From the NCBI RefSeq assembly GCF_947581785.1, contig NZ_CANPVO010000015.1, positions 276,133-340,132 on the forward strand: a DNA stretch of 64,000 bases, in the 5' to 3' direction. Positions 45,065-53,764 of this stretch are shown one piece after another. This DNA is from Candidatus Palauibacter polyketidifaciens (GTDB taxonomy: Bacteria > Gemmatimonadota > Gemmatimonadetes > Palauibacterales > Palauibacteraceae). Numbering within the stretch: position 1 is the first letter of the stretch; every line of letters starts with the position of its first letter. The notes beneath the pieces were generated by a model that saw nothing but the letters and a program-made list of their open reading frames with translations, was not told the origin of the DNA and made no database searches. The position numbers and the translations under genes were made by a program.

Positions 45065-46177
45065 ATGCTTGAACCGAAACTGCTCATCTACGGCGCCACG
45101 GGATATACCGGGCGGCTCGCGGTCGCCGAGGCCGTTCGGGCCGGGCTGCGGCCCGTCGTCGCCGGGCGGGACCCGGAGAAGCTCGCCGCGCTGGCGTCAT
45201 CGGGGGCTGCGGGGCACGGCCTGGAGACCCGGGCGTTCGGGCTGGACGACCCGGCCGCGCTTGCCGGCGCGCTGGAGGACGTTTCGGTCGTCCTTCATTG
45301 CGCGGGACCGTTCTCGCGCACGGCCCTCCCGATGTACGACGCCTGCCTCGCGACGGGCACGCACTATCTCGACATCACCGGAGAGGTCGATGTGTTCGAG
45401 GCGCTGGCCGCGCGCGGTGCGGCAGCCGCCGAGGCGGGCATCATGGTCATGCCGGGCGTCGGGTTCGACGTCGTCCCGAGCGACTGCCTCATCGCGGACC
45501 TCGCCATGCGGCATCCGGGCGGCCGCACCCTGAGGCTCGGCCTCGCGGCCCGCAGCGGCGCCTCCCGCGGCACCATGCGGACGGTCGCCCAGGCGATCGG
45601 GCAGTTCCGGATCCGGCGCGACGGTGCGATCGCGACCGTGCGACCCGGGCAACTCCGTTACGAGTTCGATTTCGGACCCCCGCCGGACGCCGCGCTCGTC
45701 GGGGTGCTGGGGGACGTGACGACGGCCTTCCATTCCACGGGAATACCGAACATCGAGACGTACCTGCAGGCAACCCGGAGCTTCACGCGCCTCACGCGGA
45801 TCCTGCGTGGCTTCGGGCCGCTGCTGGCTGCGCGGACGGGACAGGCGCTACTGAACCGCCTGCTCGACCGCGGGCCGGAGGGGCCGACCGAATCGGCGCG
45901 CCGGACGGCGCACGCGATCCTGGTCGCGGAGATCGAAGACGCGGAGGGGAGGCGGGTGGCGGCGCGTGTGCGCACGCCGGATCCCTATGGCTTCACCGCG
46001 ACGGTGGCCGTCGCCATCGCGGCGCGCGCGGTGGCCGGCGACTTCAAGGCGGGCTACCAGACCCCGTCTTCCGCTTACGGTGCCGACCTGTTGCGGGAGT
46101 TCGACGGAGTGACATGGGAAGTGCTCGACGGTGAGGGTCCCGCACGCGCGGGTGGGGATGAGCGACTGGTGCCATAA
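45065..46177 (+). CDS. Saccharopine-dehydrogenase-like NAD(P)-binding oxidoreductase
   Basis: 370 residues. Rossmann start LLIYGATGYTGRLAVAEAVRAG, then VVLHCAGPFSRTALPMYDACLATGTHYLDITGE, which is the saccharopine-dehydrogenase/trans-acting enoyl-reductase pattern, and MPGVGFDVVPSDC. Related proteins include mycobacterial lipid enoyl reductases. Actual substrate unknown. No Shine-Dalgarno motif precedes the ATG. Confidence 0.85.
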   Translation: MLEPKLLIYGATGYTGRLAVAEAVRAGLRPVVAGRDPEKLAALASSGAAGHGLETRAFGLDDPAALAGALEDVSVVLHCAGPFSRTALPMYDACLATGTHYLDITGEVDVFEALAARGAAAAEAGIMVMPGVGFDVVPSDCLIADLAMRHPGGRTLRLGLAARSGASRGTMRTVAQAIGQFRIRRDGAIATVRPGQLRYEFDFGPPPDAALVGVLGDVTTAFHSTGIPNIETYLQATRSFTRLTRILRGFGPLLAARTGQALLNRLLDRGPEGPTESARRTAHAILVAEIEDAEGRRVAARVRTPDPYGFTATVAVAIAARAVAGDFKAGYQTPSSAYGADLLREFDGVTWEVLDGEGPARAGGDERLVP

Positions 46178-46195
46178 TCCAGCGAACTCTCGAAA

Positions 46196-46238
46196 CGGGG
46201 GTGCAGATTGTCAATCGAAATGACAATCTGCACCCCCG
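46196..46238. repeat. Perfect 18 bp inverted repeat with 7 nt loop
   Basis: CGGGGGTGCAGATTGTCA, loop ATCGAAA, then the exact complement. It lies between two convergent genes. The stem has a GC foot and an AT-rich top. It may serve as a bidirectional terminator or be a mobile REP/MITE-like element; without a U-run a classical terminator is less likely. Confidence 0.85.
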
Positions 46239-46254
46239 GATGCACCGTCAGGTG

Positions 46255-47301
46255 TTAAGCCACGGCGCGGTAGTCCTCGATCTCCCGAAACCCCAAGCCC
46301 CCCAACGCCTCCCGGATCTCGCGGCGGGCGCCGGGCGTGCCGACGGCGAGGAGCACGTACGGGCGGGCGGGCGCGGTGAACCCCGGGAGGTCCTCCGGGC
46401 GGAGGACGACGGCGCCGTGGATGTTCTGCCCGATCTTGCGCGGGTCCAGGTCCACGAACGCCTCCACCGGGCGGGCGCGACTCGCGGCGCCTCCCTGCTC
46501 GAGCCAGCCGCGCGCGAAGGCCTTGCCGACCTTGCCCGCGCCCCAGATGACGAGCGGCCGTCCAGCCGGTAGGCAGCCGGCCGAAAGGTGCGCGACCTTC
46601 AGACGCCGGAACGCACCGGGGCTGTAGCGGTCCGACTTCTCGGACAGCCTGTGCGGACCCAGGCGCCACTCGTGGAGGACCTGCGGCACGTTCGTCATGC
46701 GGCAGCCCGCAGCGGACAGCCGCAGGATGAGGTCGTAGTCCTCCGGTCCCGCGGTGTCGCGATAGCCGCCGACGGCCTCGAAGGCGTCGCGCCGAACCAT
46801 CAGGGTGGGGTGGGCGATCGGACATTCGACGAACAGATCCCGCTCGACCGCGGCGGGTTCGGTGAGCCCGTTGATCCAGCGCTCGTAGCGGAGATAGCCC
46901 GAGCCGCGGCGGGGCCGGGGGAAGTAGCGGACGCCCGTGCCGCACGCGGCGATGCCGGGGCGCCGGGCCAGGAGGCGGAGTTGCGCGGCCAGCCGGTCGG
47001 GGTGCGCGACATCATCGGCGTCCATGCGGGCAAGGAGCGACGCCCGCGCCTCCCCGGACAACCGGCGAAGCGCCGCCACGATCCCCGAACCGTCGCGATC
47101 GAAGAGGCGGACGCGAGCGTCCCGTTCCGCCCACGCCCGGAGCAGCGTCCCGGTGCCGTCTCTCGAACCGTCGTCGAGCGCGAGCACCTCGAAGCGCGGC
47201 TCGGACTGGGCGGCGAGGCTCTCTATGCACGCGCCCAGGAACGGTTCGGCGTCGCGACACGGCAGAAGGATGGAGACGTGCGCCGTGCCCGCTCCGCTCA
47301 C
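46255..47301 (-). CDS. Family 2 glycosyltransferase with C-terminal nucleotide-binding-like extension
   Basis: 348 residues from a GTG overlapping the uvrA stop as GTGA. GT-A fold: VSILLPCRDAEPFLGACIESL, LALDDGSRDGTG, metal-binding DxD in RMDADDVAHPDRL, and acceptor Asp in GPEDYDLILRL. Beyond about residue 240 it carries an extra part with GRPLVIWGAGKVGKAFARGWL, a Rossmann-like glycine loop typical of sugar-modifying or redox-sensing domains (NAD-binding-like). It probably transfers a sugar to a cell-surface glycan. Confidence 0.85.
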   Translation of the reverse strand: MSGAGTAHVSILLPCRDAEPFLGACIESLAAQSEPRFEVLALDDGSRDGTGTLLRAWAERDARVRLFDRDGSGIVAALRRLSGEARASLLARMDADDVAHPDRLAAQLRLLARRPGIAACGTGVRYFPRPRRGSGYLRYERWINGLTEPAAVERDLFVECPIAHPTLMVRRDAFEAVGGYRDTAGPEDYDLILRLSAAGCRMTNVPQVLHEWRLGPHRLSEKSDRYSPGAFRRLKVAHLSAGCLPAGRPLVIWGAGKVGKAFARGWLEQGGAASRARPVEAFVDLDPRKIGQNIHGAVVLRPEDLPGFTAPARPYVLLAVGTPGARREIREALGGLGFREIEDYRAVA

Positions 47302-50180
47302 GCCGACCCCGCGCCGGCGACGACCGCATCGAGCCCGAGCCGCTCCGCCCGCGCACGGAGGAAGGCGCCCGTGAGCGAGGCCCCGGACTCCGCGATGACG
47401 TCCGGCGGACCCGCCGCCACGATGCGGCCTCCGTCTTCCGCGGGTCCGGGCCCCATGTCGATGACCCAGTCGGCTTCCGCGACGACGTCGAGGTTGTGTT
47501 CGACGACGACGACGGCGTGCCCCTCGCCCACGAGTTCGCGCAGCACCGCGACGAGCGTGCCGACCTCCGCCACCCCGAGGCCGACGGTCGGCTCGTCGAG
47601 GATGTACAGCCTGCGGCCCGCACCTCCCCGGCGCGCGAGTTCCCGGGCGATCTTGAGGCGCTGCGCCTCCCCCCCGGAGAGCGTCGTGGCCGGCTGGCCG
47701 AGCCGAAGGTACCCGAGACCCACCCGTTGCAGCTGCCACAGCCGGGCTCCGAGACGGTCGTGCCGGATGAAGAAGCGAATCGCCTCGTCCACGGTCATGT
47801 CGAGGGCGTCGCGGATCGAGCGGCCGCGAATCCCGATCTCGAGCACCTCGGGACGGTAGCGCGAGCCCCCGCACGCCTCGCAGGGCACGGAGACATCGGC
47901 CAGAAAGACCATCTCCACCGTCTCCTCCCCCGCGCCCTTGCAGCGCTCGCAGCGCCCGCCCGGACGATTGAAGGAGAAGTATCCCGCCTCGTACCCGCGG
48001 GAGCGGGCTTCCGGGAGGGCGGCGTATGCGTTCCTCAGCGCCGTGAAGGCTCCGATGTAGGTCGCCGGGTTCGAGCGCGGCGTGCGGCCGATCGGCCGCT
48101 GATCGACGAGCACGACGTCCTCCAGGAACTCCGCGCCTTCGAGCCGGTCCCAGGAGCCGGCGGGCTCGCCCAGATGCGGCTTGGCGGAGGAGCGGTCCGT
48201 GATCTCCCGTTCGAGGGCGTGGTACAGCACGCCGCGGATGAGCGTCGACTTCCCGGAACCGGAGACGCCGGTGACGAGCGTGAGCGACCCCAGCGGAATC
48301 GCCACATCCACACCCCGAACGTTGTGCAGGCGGGCGCCGCGCAGGACGAGTCGGGGACCGCCGCTCGACGGCGCCGCGCCCTGCCCGGCGGCGGTCGCCC
48401 GCCGCGCGAGGGCCTCTCCCGTGCCGGTCTCCGACGTGAGGAGGTCGTCCCAGCCGCCCTGGAACACGATCTCGCCGCCCTGCTCCCCGGCCCCGGGCCC
48501 CAGTTCGACGATGCGGTCGGCCCTCTCCAGCACCGTGGGCTCATGCTCGACGACGAGGACCGTGTTCCCGCGGTTCGCGAGCCGGTGGAGGACGCCGGTA
48601 AACGCATGAATATCATGCGAATGGAGGCCGATCGTGGGTTCGTCGAGGACGTAGAGCGTGCTGACGAGCCGGCTCCCGAGACAGCTCGCGAGGCGGATCC
48701 GCTGCATCTCCCCCCCGGAGAGGGATCGGGCCTGCCGGTCCAGCGTCAGATATCCGAGCCCGACCTCCTCGAGAAACGAGGTCCGGTGCTCGAGTTCGCG
48801 AAGGATCGTCGACGCGACCTCGCGCTGAAACGGGGTGAGGTCGAGTCCTCCCGCGAGCCAGCCGGAGATCTCCTTCACGGTCCACCGGGCGACCTCGGCG
48901 ATGTGCCGCCCCCCCACGCGGACGTTCAGCGACTCCGGCTTCAGGCGGTAGCCTTCGCAGCCGGAACACAACTCGGGAAGCTGATACTGGCGCAGAAAGA
49001 CGCGGATATACGCCTTGTACCGCTTCTTTTCCTTCGAGCGGAGAAAGGGGATGACGCCCCGGAAGCGTTCTCCGGCGTATCTTCCCCCGTTCAACAGGAC
49101 GTCGCGGCCCTCGTCGGGAAGCGCCTCCCACGGGAGGGACGCGTCGAGTCCCGAGGCGGCGGCGAACTCTCTCAGGCGCGACCGCTCGCGCCGGTAACGG
49201 GGCTTCGACCATGGATCGAGCGCCCCTTCATCCAGCGAACGGCCCGGGTCGGGAACGATGAGCTGGGGAGAGTACTCGAGCACGGCCCCGAACCCCGTGC
49301 AGGTATCGCACGCGCCGGCGGGGCTGTTGAAGCTGAACAGCTGGGGGGTGGGCCGCGGAAACGCCAGGCCGCAGAGCCCGCAGCGATGGGCCTCTTCGAA
49401 ATCGCGGCGCTCGGGCGCCCCGGCCCCGCGCCACCAGAGAAGCGCGACGGCGGCGCCTCTCCCCTCGGCGAAGGCCGCGGCCAGCGAATCCGCGATCCGT
49501 TCCCGGTCCTCCGCGCGGGATCCGACCCGGTCCACGATCACGAGCGCCTCGCGGGCGTCGGTCAACACCCGAACCTCGTCCCCTTCCCCTTCCTCCTCCT
49601 TCTTCAGATCGATGTCCGGCAGGTAGAGTTCGCGACCGTCGGCGAGGACGCGGACGTACCCCCGCGCCCTGAGGTTCTCCACCACCATCTCGGCGTCCGT
49701 GCGCTCTTCGCGGGGGATGGGGAAGGCGATGGCGAGCCGCGCCTCGGGACCGGCATCGAGGAGCGCGTCGGTGGCCGACGTCACGGTGTCCGGCACGACG
49801 GCACGCCCGCACTCCGGACACACGGTCGTCCCGACGCGCGCCCACAGAAGTCTCAGGTAGTCGTAGACCTCCGTGATCGTGCCGACGGTGGAGCGGCTCG
49901 ACTGCACGCGGTTGCTCTGGTCGATGGCGACGGAGGGACTCACGCCCTCGACGAGATCGACGTCGGGCTTCGGCATCCGCTCGAGGAACTGCTTCGCGTA
50001 GGTGGAGAGCGACTCGATGTACCGCCGCTGTCCCTCGGCGTAGATCGTGTCGAAGGCGAGGCTGGATTTTCCCGAACCGGAGGGCCCCGTGAGGACGGTG
50101 AGGGCCCCACGCTCGATGTCGATGTCGATGCCCTTGAGGTTGTGCTGCCGGGCGCCTCGGACCCGGATCCGGTCGCTCAT
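47298..50180 (-). CDS. uvrA: Excinuclease ABC subunit A
   Basis: 960 residues from the ATG at 50180. Two ABC ATPase halves: Walker A GPSGSGKSS and GVSGSGKST, signatures LSGGEMQRIRLA and LSGGEAQRLKIA, and DEPTIGLH/DEPTVGLG. Zinc modules CPEC...CGLC and CERCKGAGEETVEMVF...CEACGG are complete. It recognises DNA lesions and loads UvrB. uvrB/uvrC are not in the window. The interval around the first zinc module contains an acidic stretch (DLKKEEEGEGDE). Confidence 0.95.
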   Translation of the reverse strand: MSDRIRVRGARQHNLKGIDIDIERGALTVLTGPSGSGKSSLAFDTIYAEGQRRYIESLSTYAKQFLERMPKPDVDLVEGVSPSVAIDQSNRVQSSRSTVGTITEVYDYLRLLWARVGTTVCPECGRAVVPDTVTSATDALLDAGPEARLAIAFPIPREERTDAEMVVENLRARGYVRVLADGRELYLPDIDLKKEEEGEGDEVRVLTDAREALVIVDRVGSRAEDRERIADSLAAAFAEGRGAAVALLWWRGAGAPERRDFEEAHRCGLCGLAFPRPTPQLFSFNSPAGACDTCTGFGAVLEYSPQLIVPDPGRSLDEGALDPWSKPRYRRERSRLREFAAASGLDASLPWEALPDEGRDVLLNGGRYAGERFRGVIPFLRSKEKKRYKAYIRVFLRQYQLPELCSGCEGYRLKPESLNVRVGGRHIAEVARWTVKEISGWLAGGLDLTPFQREVASTILRELEHRTSFLEEVGLGYLTLDRQARSLSGGEMQRIRLASCLGSRLVSTLYVLDEPTIGLHSHDIHAFTGVLHRLANRGNTVLVVEHEPTVLERADRIVELGPGAGEQGGEIVFQGGWDDLLTSETGTGEALARRATAAGQGAAPSSGGPRLVLRGARLHNVRGVDVAIPLGSLTLVTGVSGSGKSTLIRGVLYHALEREITDRSSAKPHLGEPAGSWDRLEGAEFLEDVVLVDQRPIGRTPRSNPATYIGAFTALRNAYAALPEARSRGYEAGYFSFNRPGGRCERCKGAGEETVEMVFLADVSVPCEACGGSRYRPEVLEIGIRGRSIRDALDMTVDEAIRFFIRHDRLGARLWQLQRVGLGYLRLGQPATTLSGGEAQRLKIARELARRGGAGRRLYILDEPTVGLGVAEVGTLVAVLRELVGEGHAVVVVEHNLDVVAEADWVIDMGPGPAEDGGRIVAAGPPDVIAESGASLTGAFLRARAERLGLDAVVAGAGSA

Positions 50181-50221
50181 GGGAGCATGATGGCCGGCGC
50201 CGGCGGGGCGCGCCAACCTGA

Positions 50222-50250
50222 TTGGACCGCGGGCGGCGAGTTCGTACTAT
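50222..50250 (+). promoter_or_regulatory. Promoter of the ABC exporter, leaderless arrangement
   Basis: TTGGAC, 17 bp spacer, TACTAT, then only five bases to the ATG at 50256. Transcription should start at or within a base of the start codon; no Shine-Dalgarno is present. Confidence 0.6.
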
Positions 50251-50255
50251 GGGGC

Positions 50256-52148
50256 ATGCAAGCGCCGGACGGTCCCCTCCAGGAAGAAGAAGCGCTCGGG
50301 AAGGCGTACGACGCCCGTCTCATGCGGCGTCTGCTCGCGTACCTGCGACCGTACCGGGGCAGGGTCGCGATCGCCGTGCTGATGCTCGTGGCGGCCTCGG
50401 GTCTCGCGCTCGTCGGCCCCTGGCTGACGATGGAGGTCATCGACCACGCGATCCCGGACGGCGATTTCGGCGCCATCCGCAACCTTGCGATCCTCTTCTT
50501 CGTCTCGCTCATCCTCTCGGGACTTCTGGAATATGGGCGCACGATCCTGACCACGTGGATCGGGCAGAACGTGATGCTCGACCTGAGGCAGGAGATCTTC
50601 CGGCACCTGCAGCGCCTCCGGCTCGCGTACTTCGACCGGAACCCGGTCGGACGCCTGATGACGCGGCTCACGAGCGACGTCGAGGTCCTGAACGAGATGT
50701 TCACCTCCGGGGTCGTCACGATCTTCGGGGACGTCTTCACGGTCGCCTTCATCATGATCGCCATGCTCGTCATGGACTGGCGGCTCGCCCTCGTGACGTT
50801 CGCGGTCCTCCCCCTCGTGTTCATGGCGGCCTGGCTGTTCCGGAAGAAGGTGCGCGAGGCGTACCGCGACATCAGGATCCGGCTCGCGCGCATCAACGCC
50901 TTCCTGCAGGAACGGATCACGGGGGTGCGCGTCGTGCAGCTGTTCCGGCAGGAGCGGGCGGCGACCCGCTGGTTCGCCGAGATCAACGACGACCATCTCG
51001 AGGCCCACCTGCGCTCAATCACGTACTACGCGCTCTTCTTCCCCGTCGTCGAGGTGCTCGCGTCCGTCGCGCTCGCGCTCATCATCTGGTACGGAGGCAA
51101 CCAGGCCCTCGAGGGGACGGTCACGATCGGGGTCATCGCGGCCTTCCTGCAGTACGCGAAACGGTTCTTCCGACCCATCCAGGACCTGTCCGAAAAGTAC
51201 AACATCCTGCAGGGCGCGATGGCGAGTTCGGAGCGGATCTTCCGCCTCCTGGACGAGGCGCCGGGGATCGAGGACCCGGTGGATCCAAGGGATCTTCCGA
51301 CGAGCGTCAAGGGCCGCATCGAGTTCGAGGACGTCTGGTTCCGGTATCTGTCGCCGGAGGAGGATGCGGCGGGGGTCACGACGCCGGCCCTGGCCCACGC
51401 CGCGGCCTGGGAAGGCGCGGAGGGGCGGCTCGACGAGGACGCGCCGGATGACGGCTGGGTGCTGCGCGGCATCAGCTTCACGGCAGAGCCGGGACAGCGG
51501 CTCGCGGTCGTCGGAGCGACGGGAGCGGGCAAGACAACGCTGTTCAGCCTCCTCATGCGCTTCTACGAGCCGCAACGCGGGCGCATTCTGCTCGACGGGG
51601 TCGACATCCGGGAACTCCGGCTCGCCGACCTTCGGCAACGGATGGGCCTCGTGCTGCAGGACGTCTATCTCTTCTCGGGCTCCGCCGCGGACAACATCGC
51701 GCTCGACCGCGAGGCGGTGGGGCGGGATCAGATCCGGGAGGCTGCCCGCCAGGTCGGGGTCGACCGGCACCTCGCGCGGCTGCCGAAGAAGTACGACGAG
51801 CCGCTGAGCGAGCGGGGCGGGAACCTGTCCGTCGGCGAGCGCCAGCTGGTGTCCTTCGCCCGCGCCCTCGCGGGGGATCCGCCGATCCTGCTCCTGGACG
51901 AGGCGACGAGTTCGGTGGACTCGGAGATCGAGGCCGAGATCCAGGCGGCGCTGGAGCGCCTGATGGAGGGACGGACGAGCCTCGTCATCGCACACCGGCT
52001 CTCCACCATCCGGGGGGCCGACCGCATCCTCGTGCTGCATCACGGACGCATCAGCGAATCCGGCACGCACGACACGCTGCTCGAGAGCGGCGGCCTCTAC
52101 GCGCAACTCCACCGCCTCCAGTTCCAGAAGCCGACGGCCGCCGCATGA
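50256..52148 (+). CDS. ABC exporter, fused membrane and ATPase domains
   Basis: 630 residues. Six-helix type I exporter domain (about 30-330, RPYRGRVAIAVLMLVAASGLAL... and LFFPVVEVLASVALALIIWYGG), then the NBD with Walker A GATGAGKTT, Q-loop, signature LSVGERQLVSFARAL and Walker B ILLLDEATSSVD. The NBD has an insertion of about 40 residues (PEEDAAGVTTPALAHAAAWE and on) between the first strand and the Walker A region, which is uncommon. It resembles MsbA/MdlB-type lipid or drug exporters and likely dimerises with itself. Confidence 0.92.
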   Translation: MQAPDGPLQEEEALGKAYDARLMRRLLAYLRPYRGRVAIAVLMLVAASGLALVGPWLTMEVIDHAIPDGDFGAIRNLAILFFVSLILSGLLEYGRTILTTWIGQNVMLDLRQEIFRHLQRLRLAYFDRNPVGRLMTRLTSDVEVLNEMFTSGVVTIFGDVFTVAFIMIAMLVMDWRLALVTFAVLPLVFMAAWLFRKKVREAYRDIRIRLARINAFLQERITGVRVVQLFRQERAATRWFAEINDDHLEAHLRSITYYALFFPVVEVLASVALALIIWYGGNQALEGTVTIGVIAAFLQYAKRFFRPIQDLSEKYNILQGAMASSERIFRLLDEAPGIEDPVDPRDLPTSVKGRIEFEDVWFRYLSPEEDAAGVTTPALAHAAAWEGAEGRLDEDAPDDGWVLRGISFTAEPGQRLAVVGATGAGKTTLFSLLMRFYEPQRGRILLDGVDIRELRLADLRQRMGLVLQDVYLFSGSAADNIALDREAVGRDQIREAARQVGVDRHLARLPKKYDEPLSERGGNLSVGERQLVSFARALAGDPPILLLDEATSSVDSEIEAEIQAALERLMEGRTSLVIAHRLSTIRGADRILVLHHGRISESGTHDTLLESGGLYAQLHRLQFQKPTAAA

Positions 52149-52363
52149 ACGCCGTGCTGGACTGGGCGGCGGCGCTGGACATGCGCCTCGTGCTCGTGGC
52201 CCTTCTCGTGGCCCTGAACCTCTGGGCGACGTGCATCACCGCGCTTTCCACGGCGCCGAGGCGAGAGAAGACGCTGTGGGTCGCCGTGATCTTCCTCTGC
52301 CCCATCGTCGGCAGCGTGCTCTGGTTCGTGTTCGCCCCGAAGCTCTGGGCGGAGCGGCGCTAG
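52145..52363 (+). CDS. Small two-helix membrane protein (PLDc_N type)
   Basis: 72 residues, ATG overlapping the exporter stop (ATGA). Two membrane helices with NLWATCITALSTAPRREKTLWVAVIFLCPIVGSVLWFVFAPK: the pattern W-x-x-x-x-x-CPxxGxxxWFx is that of the phospholipase-D-nuclease N-terminal small membrane domain. Function unknown; perhaps a partner of the exporter. Confidence 0.8.
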   Translation: MNAVLDWAAALDMRLVLVALLVALNLWATCITALSTAPRREKTLWVAVIFLCPIVGSVLWFVFAPKLWAERR

Positions 52364-52394
52364 ACGGGCCGCCGGCAGCGTTCGCGACCGCAGG

Positions 52395-53714
52395 TCAGGA
52401 CGGCCAGAGCAGGCGCAGGAGGTCCGCCGTACGGGCGGCCGCGCCGGATCCCGCTTCGACGAACGCCCGGGCGGCCCGGGCGTGGCGCCGGCGGCGAAGC
52501 GGGTCGGCCAGCCCGGTCAGGGTGTCCGCGAGCGCGCCGGCCGGGGAGACGAGCCCGCCGCCCGCTGACGCGAGGGCGCGGGCGTCGGCCCGGTCGTGGC
52601 GCGGGCCGAAGACGACGGGCAGCCCGGCCGCGGCGGGCTCGAGCACGTTGTGGAGCCCGGTGCCGCCCAGGCCGCCGCCCACATAGGCCGCATCGCCCGC
52701 CGCGTACAGCTCCGCGAGCCGGCCCACTTCGTCGAAGACGATGACGGAGGCGTCGGGCGTCGCGGCGGCATCGCCGATCATGCTCCAGCGGATGATGCGT
52801 TCCCCGCGGGCCGCGCACGACGCGACGAGAGCGTCGACGTGCGCGGCGGTCGGCTCGTGCGGCGCGATCACGAACTGCCAGCCCGGGCCGCCATCCCGCC
52901 GCACGGCCGCCGCGGCATCGAGCAGCGCGCGTTCGTCCGCGGGCCACGTGGAGCCGGCGACGAGCCGCGGGGTCGCCCCGTCCGTCGCGCCGAGCGCGTC
53001 GCGGAGAGCCGCGGCCGAGCCGTCGGCGCGGGCGCGGTCCGCCCGTTCGAGCGCGAGGTCGAACGCCCCGTCCCCCGTCACTGCGAGCGCCCCCGGCCGG
53101 GCGCCGAGCGCTTCGAGTCGCCGCGCGTCCTCCGGGGTCGCGGCGCCGACCGCGTCCAGGCGCGCATACGACGCGCGGAAGAGCCGGCGGGCGAGGGCGC
53201 CGGAGCGCCGGCTCCCATCGCGGACCGTGCCGTTGATGAGCGCGGCGGGCACCCCGGCCCGTCCGGCCGCGGCCACGAGTCCGGGCCACACGTCCAGCTT
53301 CGCGAACACGAGCAGGCCTGGCCGCACCGCGGCGAGCACGGCATCGCAGTCGCGCGCCCGGTCGAGCGGCGGGGGGCCCGAATGATCCGGGTCCAGCCAC
53401 GCGAGTGCCGCCCTGCCCGACGGCGAGCCGTGCGTGACGACGAGCTGCGCCCGCGCGCCCGCGCGCGATCCGGACGGTGAACCGCGCAGACGCCGTATGG
53501 CCGGCACTGCCCCAAGCAGTTCGCCGGCGGAAGCGCCGTGGAGCCACACGAGCGGCCCGGGCTCCCGGCTCCGCCCCCACGCGGCGAGCTCCGCGGTGGC
53601 GCGCCGCCGCGCCGCGAGCGCCCGCGCGATGTCCGGGCGGGTGCGCTGAAGCAGGGGAACCGCCGCGAGCGCGACGCCGGTCGCCGCTCCCGTAAGACGC
53701 GCTCCGGCGTTCAC
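52395..53714 (-). CDS. waaA: 3-deoxy-D-manno-octulosonic-acid (Kdo) transferase
   Basis: 439 residues from a GTG at 53714 (frame is open to 53849, but the extension overlaps the divergent gene). GT-B fold: LVWLHGASAGELLGAVPAIRRL at the N-terminus, KLDVWPGLVAAAGRAGVPAALINGTV, VAGSTWPADERALLDA, IAPHEPTAAHVDAL and YVGGGLGGTGLHNVLEPAAAGLPVVFGP. It joins Kdo to lipid A at the inner membrane, showing that the organism makes lipopolysaccharide. Confidence 0.93.
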   Translation of the reverse strand: MNAGARLTGAATGVALAAVPLLQRTRPDIARALAARRRATAELAAWGRSREPGPLVWLHGASAGELLGAVPAIRRLRGSPSGSRAGARAQLVVTHGSPSGRAALAWLDPDHSGPPPLDRARDCDAVLAAVRPGLLVFAKLDVWPGLVAAAGRAGVPAALINGTVRDGSRRSGALARRLFRASYARLDAVGAATPEDARRLEALGARPGALAVTGDGAFDLALERADRARADGSAAALRDALGATDGATPRLVAGSTWPADERALLDAAAAVRRDGGPGWQFVIAPHEPTAAHVDALVASCAARGERIIRWSMIGDAAATPDASVIVFDEVGRLAELYAAGDAAYVGGGLGGTGLHNVLEPAAAGLPVVFGPRHDRADARALASAGGGLVSPAGALADTLTGLADPLRRRRHARAARAFVEAGSGAAARTADLLRLLWPS

Positions 53715-53730
53715 GACGGCGCCCCGGAGC

Positions 53731-53759
53731 TTTTCGCCCGCATCCCGTCTCCATATTCT
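53731..53759 (+). promoter_or_regulatory. Candidate promoter of the methylase gene, leaderless arrangement
   Basis: TTTTCG, 17 bp spacer, TATTCT, five bases, GTG. The -10 box is good, the -35 box poor. Confidence 0.4.
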
Positions 53760-53764
53760 CCCGC

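Noticed and set aside
47496..52148. A continuous 1550-codon plus frame that would fuse uvrA antisense to the ABC exporter
   Set aside because: Only the part from 50256 is protein-like and has a promoter; the rest is antisense to uvrA.
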